The notes under the pieces are model-generated. The model saw only the letters and a program-made list of their open reading frames with translations. It ran no database searches and was not told the origin of the DNA. This document shows, one piece after another, positions 61,317 through 64,000 of a stretch of 64,000 bases of DNA. Every line of letters begins with the position of its first letter. The first letter of the stretch is position 1. Origin of the DNA: Adineta steineri (lineage: Eukaryota; Rotifera; Eurotatoria; Adinetida; Adinetidae); the NCBI GenBank assembly GCA_905250115.1, contig CAJNOI010000128.1:152394-216393 (forward strand), read 5' to 3'. Both the position numbers and the translations under genes were made by a program.

Positions 61317-63528
61317 ATGCTAACGCCACTTGCTACGAAAGAAGATGATGAAACTAAAATCTCCTCAGAATATTATTCTACACATTATACTCCACAACGA
61401 CATCATTACTATTATCATCCAGTTCCATTTAATGATGATTCAAATAATCTTCATCATCCTCATACACCAAATCTTTATGATCCAACACAATATTGTACAC
61501 TTTCTCCTGGATATTCTCATCCACAAACAACTGTACGTATTAATGAAGATGATTCAAATAATCAAGTATCGTCAGGTGTTTACATGCCTGTCTATCATCA
61601 TCATCATCATCATCGTCATCATTATTCACCTGAAGAAATTTTATTTTCACAAAAATCATCCGATCAACAACCAATATCAATGTATGATTATAATTTATCA
61701 CCAATTCCAACAATACCATCAAATCAAATGTTTCATCAACATTCAAATTATGTTCAAACACCTGCAGAACAAACAGCTTGCAGTACCAGTAATGTTGGAG
61801 ATTATTTAACACCTTACGTAAGATAATATTTTCTTTTAGTGCCATTATAATCTACAAAAAACAGTTTTCTCTTACGAAGATACATTGAAAAAAGCTTGTA
61901 TCAGTGGTGGATCTAGCTATTCGGCGAACCGGCGACTGCTACCTCCTCGAAAATAGATATTTCGACAGATAGGACACTATAGGTTTCTCTTCTAAAAAAT
62001 AATACTACTTTCTACTTTTTTTTTATAAACCGCCACCCCCTCATGTAAATTCTGGATCCGGCCCTAGCTTGTATAGCAGTGGCGGATTTAGAGGGAGCGA
62101 TGGGGACGATCGTCTCTCTCCCTCAGAAAATTTTTTTGACTTTTACAGCAAAATAGGTTCACACTACTTCGATTGGGCTCAAAAAATAGTTTTTAGCCAA
62201 AATCGCCCCCCCCCCCCAGGTTTTCCCCCTCCCAAAAAAAAACCCCCCCCCCCCTCCCAAAATCCTAAATCCGCCGCTGTTGTATAGTCAGTTCTATTAA
62301 TTAAGTAAAATAGAACTACTACTAGTATTAGTTATAAGAAAATAGATAGAAATTTTATACATTTGACTTTGTCGTATAATTTATTAAATATGAAAATTTT
62401 CTTATCGAGAATATAGGGTCAAGTACAACTCGTTTGCTATAAAGTTTTGTATTTAATTTTAGTCGCCTTTGAATGGAGCTTGTCGATCTGATTCAATCAT
62501 TGTTGAATTAGTCAATCGACCATTATGGTTAAGATTTGCTCCACATACACTTGAAAATATCATAACAAAAAGTATGTATCATGTTATTGAATTTTGTTTT
62601 TTTCTAAATGATTTTAAATAAATTTTTTATAGCTGGTCGTCGTATGTTTCCAACACTTGAATATAAAGTTTATGGTTTAAAACCTGAAGCAACATATAAT
62701 ATGTATGTTGATATGATTTTAATTGATGTTAATCATTGGAAATTTAATTCTGGTAAATGGGTTCCATCTGGACAAGCTGAACAATGTCAAAAAACAAGTA
62801 AAAAAAATTGTTTTTAAATTTCCTTGAAATATTAAAGATTGATTTATTTTAGATCATGTTTATTTACATCCGGATTCACCGAATAGTGGTGCACATTGGA
62901 TGAGAAATGACAAAATATCATTTTCAAAATTAAAATTAACTAATAATAAACAATTACCAACAAGTCATCCACAAAATCAAGTAAGAAATTTTATAATAAT
63001 AATATAAATTTAAAAATTCGTTTTTTTTGTTTCATTAGATGACACTTATTCTTAATTCAATGCATAAATATATGCCACGTTTAAATATTGTTGAAGTAAG
63101 TAGTCGATCATCAGATCCAACATCATCAAATAAATCGAATTCAGCACCAAAACATACATTTACATTTCCTGAAACACAATTTATTGCAGTTACAGCTTAT
63201 CAAAATACTGATGTAAGTTTTTACTTTCTCTTTCTCTCATCATAAATTCATTTTTTGCTGAACAGGTAACTCAACTTAAAATTGATAACAATCCATTTGC
63301 TAAAGGCTTTCGAGACAGTTCTGATAATCGGTATGTTTATCAAATTTTTTCTTTTAAATTAATTTGAAAAAAAAATCTTTTTTTTCTTCATAAAGAAATA
63401 CATATCATTCATATTCCTATGGATCTCCATCATCACCGTATGGTACTGGAAATACTACAACACTCGATTATTATGGTAATACTGCATATGAACATCATCA
63501 ACCATATAAAAAGAAACGACACAATTAA
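61317..63528 (+). CDS. T-box transcription factor, 7 exons
   Basis: Exons: 61317-61817, 62463-62571, 62633-62797, 62853-62980, 63039-63212, 63266-63330, 63396-63528; 424 residues, frame intact. The N-terminal 165 residues are His/Tyr/Pro-rich. The T-box spans about residues 170-375: [100 protein letters not shown] and [14 protein letters not shown]. All DNA-contact landmarks of the family are present. Features such as [16 protein letters not shown] and QNTDVTQLKI lean to the Tbr/Eomes group, while HPDSPN and KWVP are shared with Brachyury, so the subgroup is left open. The first ATG of the frame is at 61317. Intron 1 contains two nested hAT-type elements. Confidence 0.92.
61902..62066. mobile_element. 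hAT-type MITE with 8-bp duplication, T-box intron 1
   Basis: Starts CAGTGGTGGATCTAG and ends CTGGATCCGGCCCTA, imperfect inverted ends. The 8-bp direct repeat GCTTGTAT flanks it (61894-61901 and 62067-62074). 165 bp, non-coding. Its interior differs from the neighbour at 62077, so it is a second family of the same superfamily. Confidence 0.87.
62077..62279. mobile_element. hAT-type MITE nested beside the previous one, 8-bp duplication
   Basis: Starts CAGTGGCGGATTTAG and ends CTAAATCCGCCGCTG, perfect 15-bp inverted ends apart from one base. It is flanked by TTGTATAG (62069-62076 and 62280-62287). It contains C runs and the GTTCACACTACTTCGATTGG stretch shared, inverted, with 4420-4575. Its target overlaps the right-hand duplication of the element at 61902-62066, so it inserted later. 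Confidence 0.93.
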
Positions 63529-63674
63529 ACTTCGATTTGCATTCATCATTTCTCACTACCTCTTCCCCCTCCGTTTGTATGTGTGTGTTTATTGATGTTT
63601 TTTTTCTTCTTCTTGAATAAAAATATTTTCGTAAATCGATATGATGTTTTAGAAGATAGAATAAAAAGAATATA

Positions 63675-63975
63675 CTCTCTTTCTCGTAGAGAAGAGTCCA
63701 GTGAACATAAATTGTTTGTTTGCTTGCCTGTGTGTCCGCAAGGTCAAAAAACCATCGAAGATCAATTTTTCAGAAAAGACATTTCTAGAGGTATTTCGAT
63801 GTGGGTACTTCGAATCTGAGGCCTACTGCGTCACCACGATGAGGGGGTGGGTGAGAGGTCAAAAAACATCGAAAGCCAATTTTTCGAAAAAAACATTTGT
63901 TTTTTCTAGTAAATGTGAAGAAAATGCATTTCTACGAGAAATAGCTAAGCGAGTCCTCGGACGAGCGTTACTTGT
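63675..63975 (+). repeat. CGTTACTTGT-family repeat, copy 5
   Basis: Starts CTCTCTTTCTCGTAGAGAAG, contains AACATAAATTGTTTGTTTGC, GTGTGTCCGCAAGGTCAAAA, two ACATCGAAA-type repeats around a GGGGGTGGG segment, and ends TCTACGAGAAATAGCTAAGC ... GACGAGCGTTACTTGT. It lies 147 bp after the T-box stop. The frames across it come from the repeat and are not genes. Confidence 0.87.
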
Positions 63976-64000
63976 TTAACTAATCGAAAAATTAATATCT

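Noticed and set aside
61540..61845. Minus-strand frame with an aspartate run
   Set aside because: Antisense of the His-rich T-box exon 1.
63583..63979. Frames of 78 and 92 residues after the T-box gene
   Set aside because: They are translations of the copy 5 repeat; the same peptide pieces recur at 38476-38660 from copy 2.
1..64000. CRISPR arrays, rRNA or tRNA genes, prokaryotic operons
   Set aside because: No regular spacer arrays and no recognisable structural RNA were seen; introns and protein families show an animal nuclear genome. A tRNA scan could still find something missed by eye.
1..64000. Bacterial or fungal horizontal transfer, which is common in bdelloids
   Set aside because: Every recognised gene has clear animal affinity, and all except OARD1 (an animal-type macrodomain) contain introns. 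No gene stood out as foreign.

Overview
This is a 64 kb piece of an AT-rich animal nuclear genome. Protein genes are split by many short GT-AG introns (mostly about 50-60 bp), with poly-Q and poly-N tracts, 2-4 kb gene-poor spacers and many short non-autonomous repeats. The gene set (CEP120, Rx homeobox, GIGYF, CENP-S, Frizzled, Nanos, NMDA-type receptor, HEXD, UBE2N, a tail-anchored golgin, TARG1/OARD1, T-box) is metazoan. TGTGGG telomere-like repeats and the general style suggest a bdelloid rotifer. That assignment is inference; the taxon cannot be proved from the window. Layout: CEP120 (minus, 421-4021); two adjacent MITEs (4420-4766); a two-exon ankyrin gene (5136-7182); a 3 kb spacer; Rx (10210-11445); a 3.2 kb spacer; GIGYF (17 exons, 14698-22419) with a 620 bp foldback element in an intron; CENP-S (22817-24367); a 3.9 kb spacer; Frizzled (28236-30792); a spacer with repeats; Nanos (minus, 33315-34354); an unrecognised 122-residue gene (minus, 35307-35793); a GluN3-like ionotropic receptor (12 exons, minus, 36721-42925); a spacer; HEXD (minus, 45331-47986); UBE2N (minus, 48614-49879); a 20-exon golgin (51247-59118) with OARD1 close behind on the same strand (59218-59649); a spacer; a T-box gene (61317-63528). 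All gene models were spliced by hand from frame, splice sites and family similarity recalled from memory. Reading-frame arithmetic closes for every model apart from the breaks listed next. The genes have no evident common pathway. Developmental regulators (Rx, Nanos, Frizzled, T-box) are interspersed with housekeeping genes. Two tight same-strand pairs (golgin-OARD1 and GIGYF-CENP-S) have a pyrimidine-AG site just before the downstream ATG, as expected for spliced-leader trans-splicing or read-through. Two patterns stand out. First, five conserved genes contain six apparent +1 frame breaks, every one in an A or T run of 7-9 that is exactly one base too long: systematic homopolymer error, decaying copies, or slippage decoding. 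Second, several short repeat families are visible from their structure alone: hAT-type MITEs with 8-bp duplications (two nested), a TTAA-flanked piggyBac-like MITE, two large foldbacks, a five-copy family ending in CGTTACTTGT, an inverted pair built of GACTTCA motifs, and G-rich/C-rich telomere-like hairpins.
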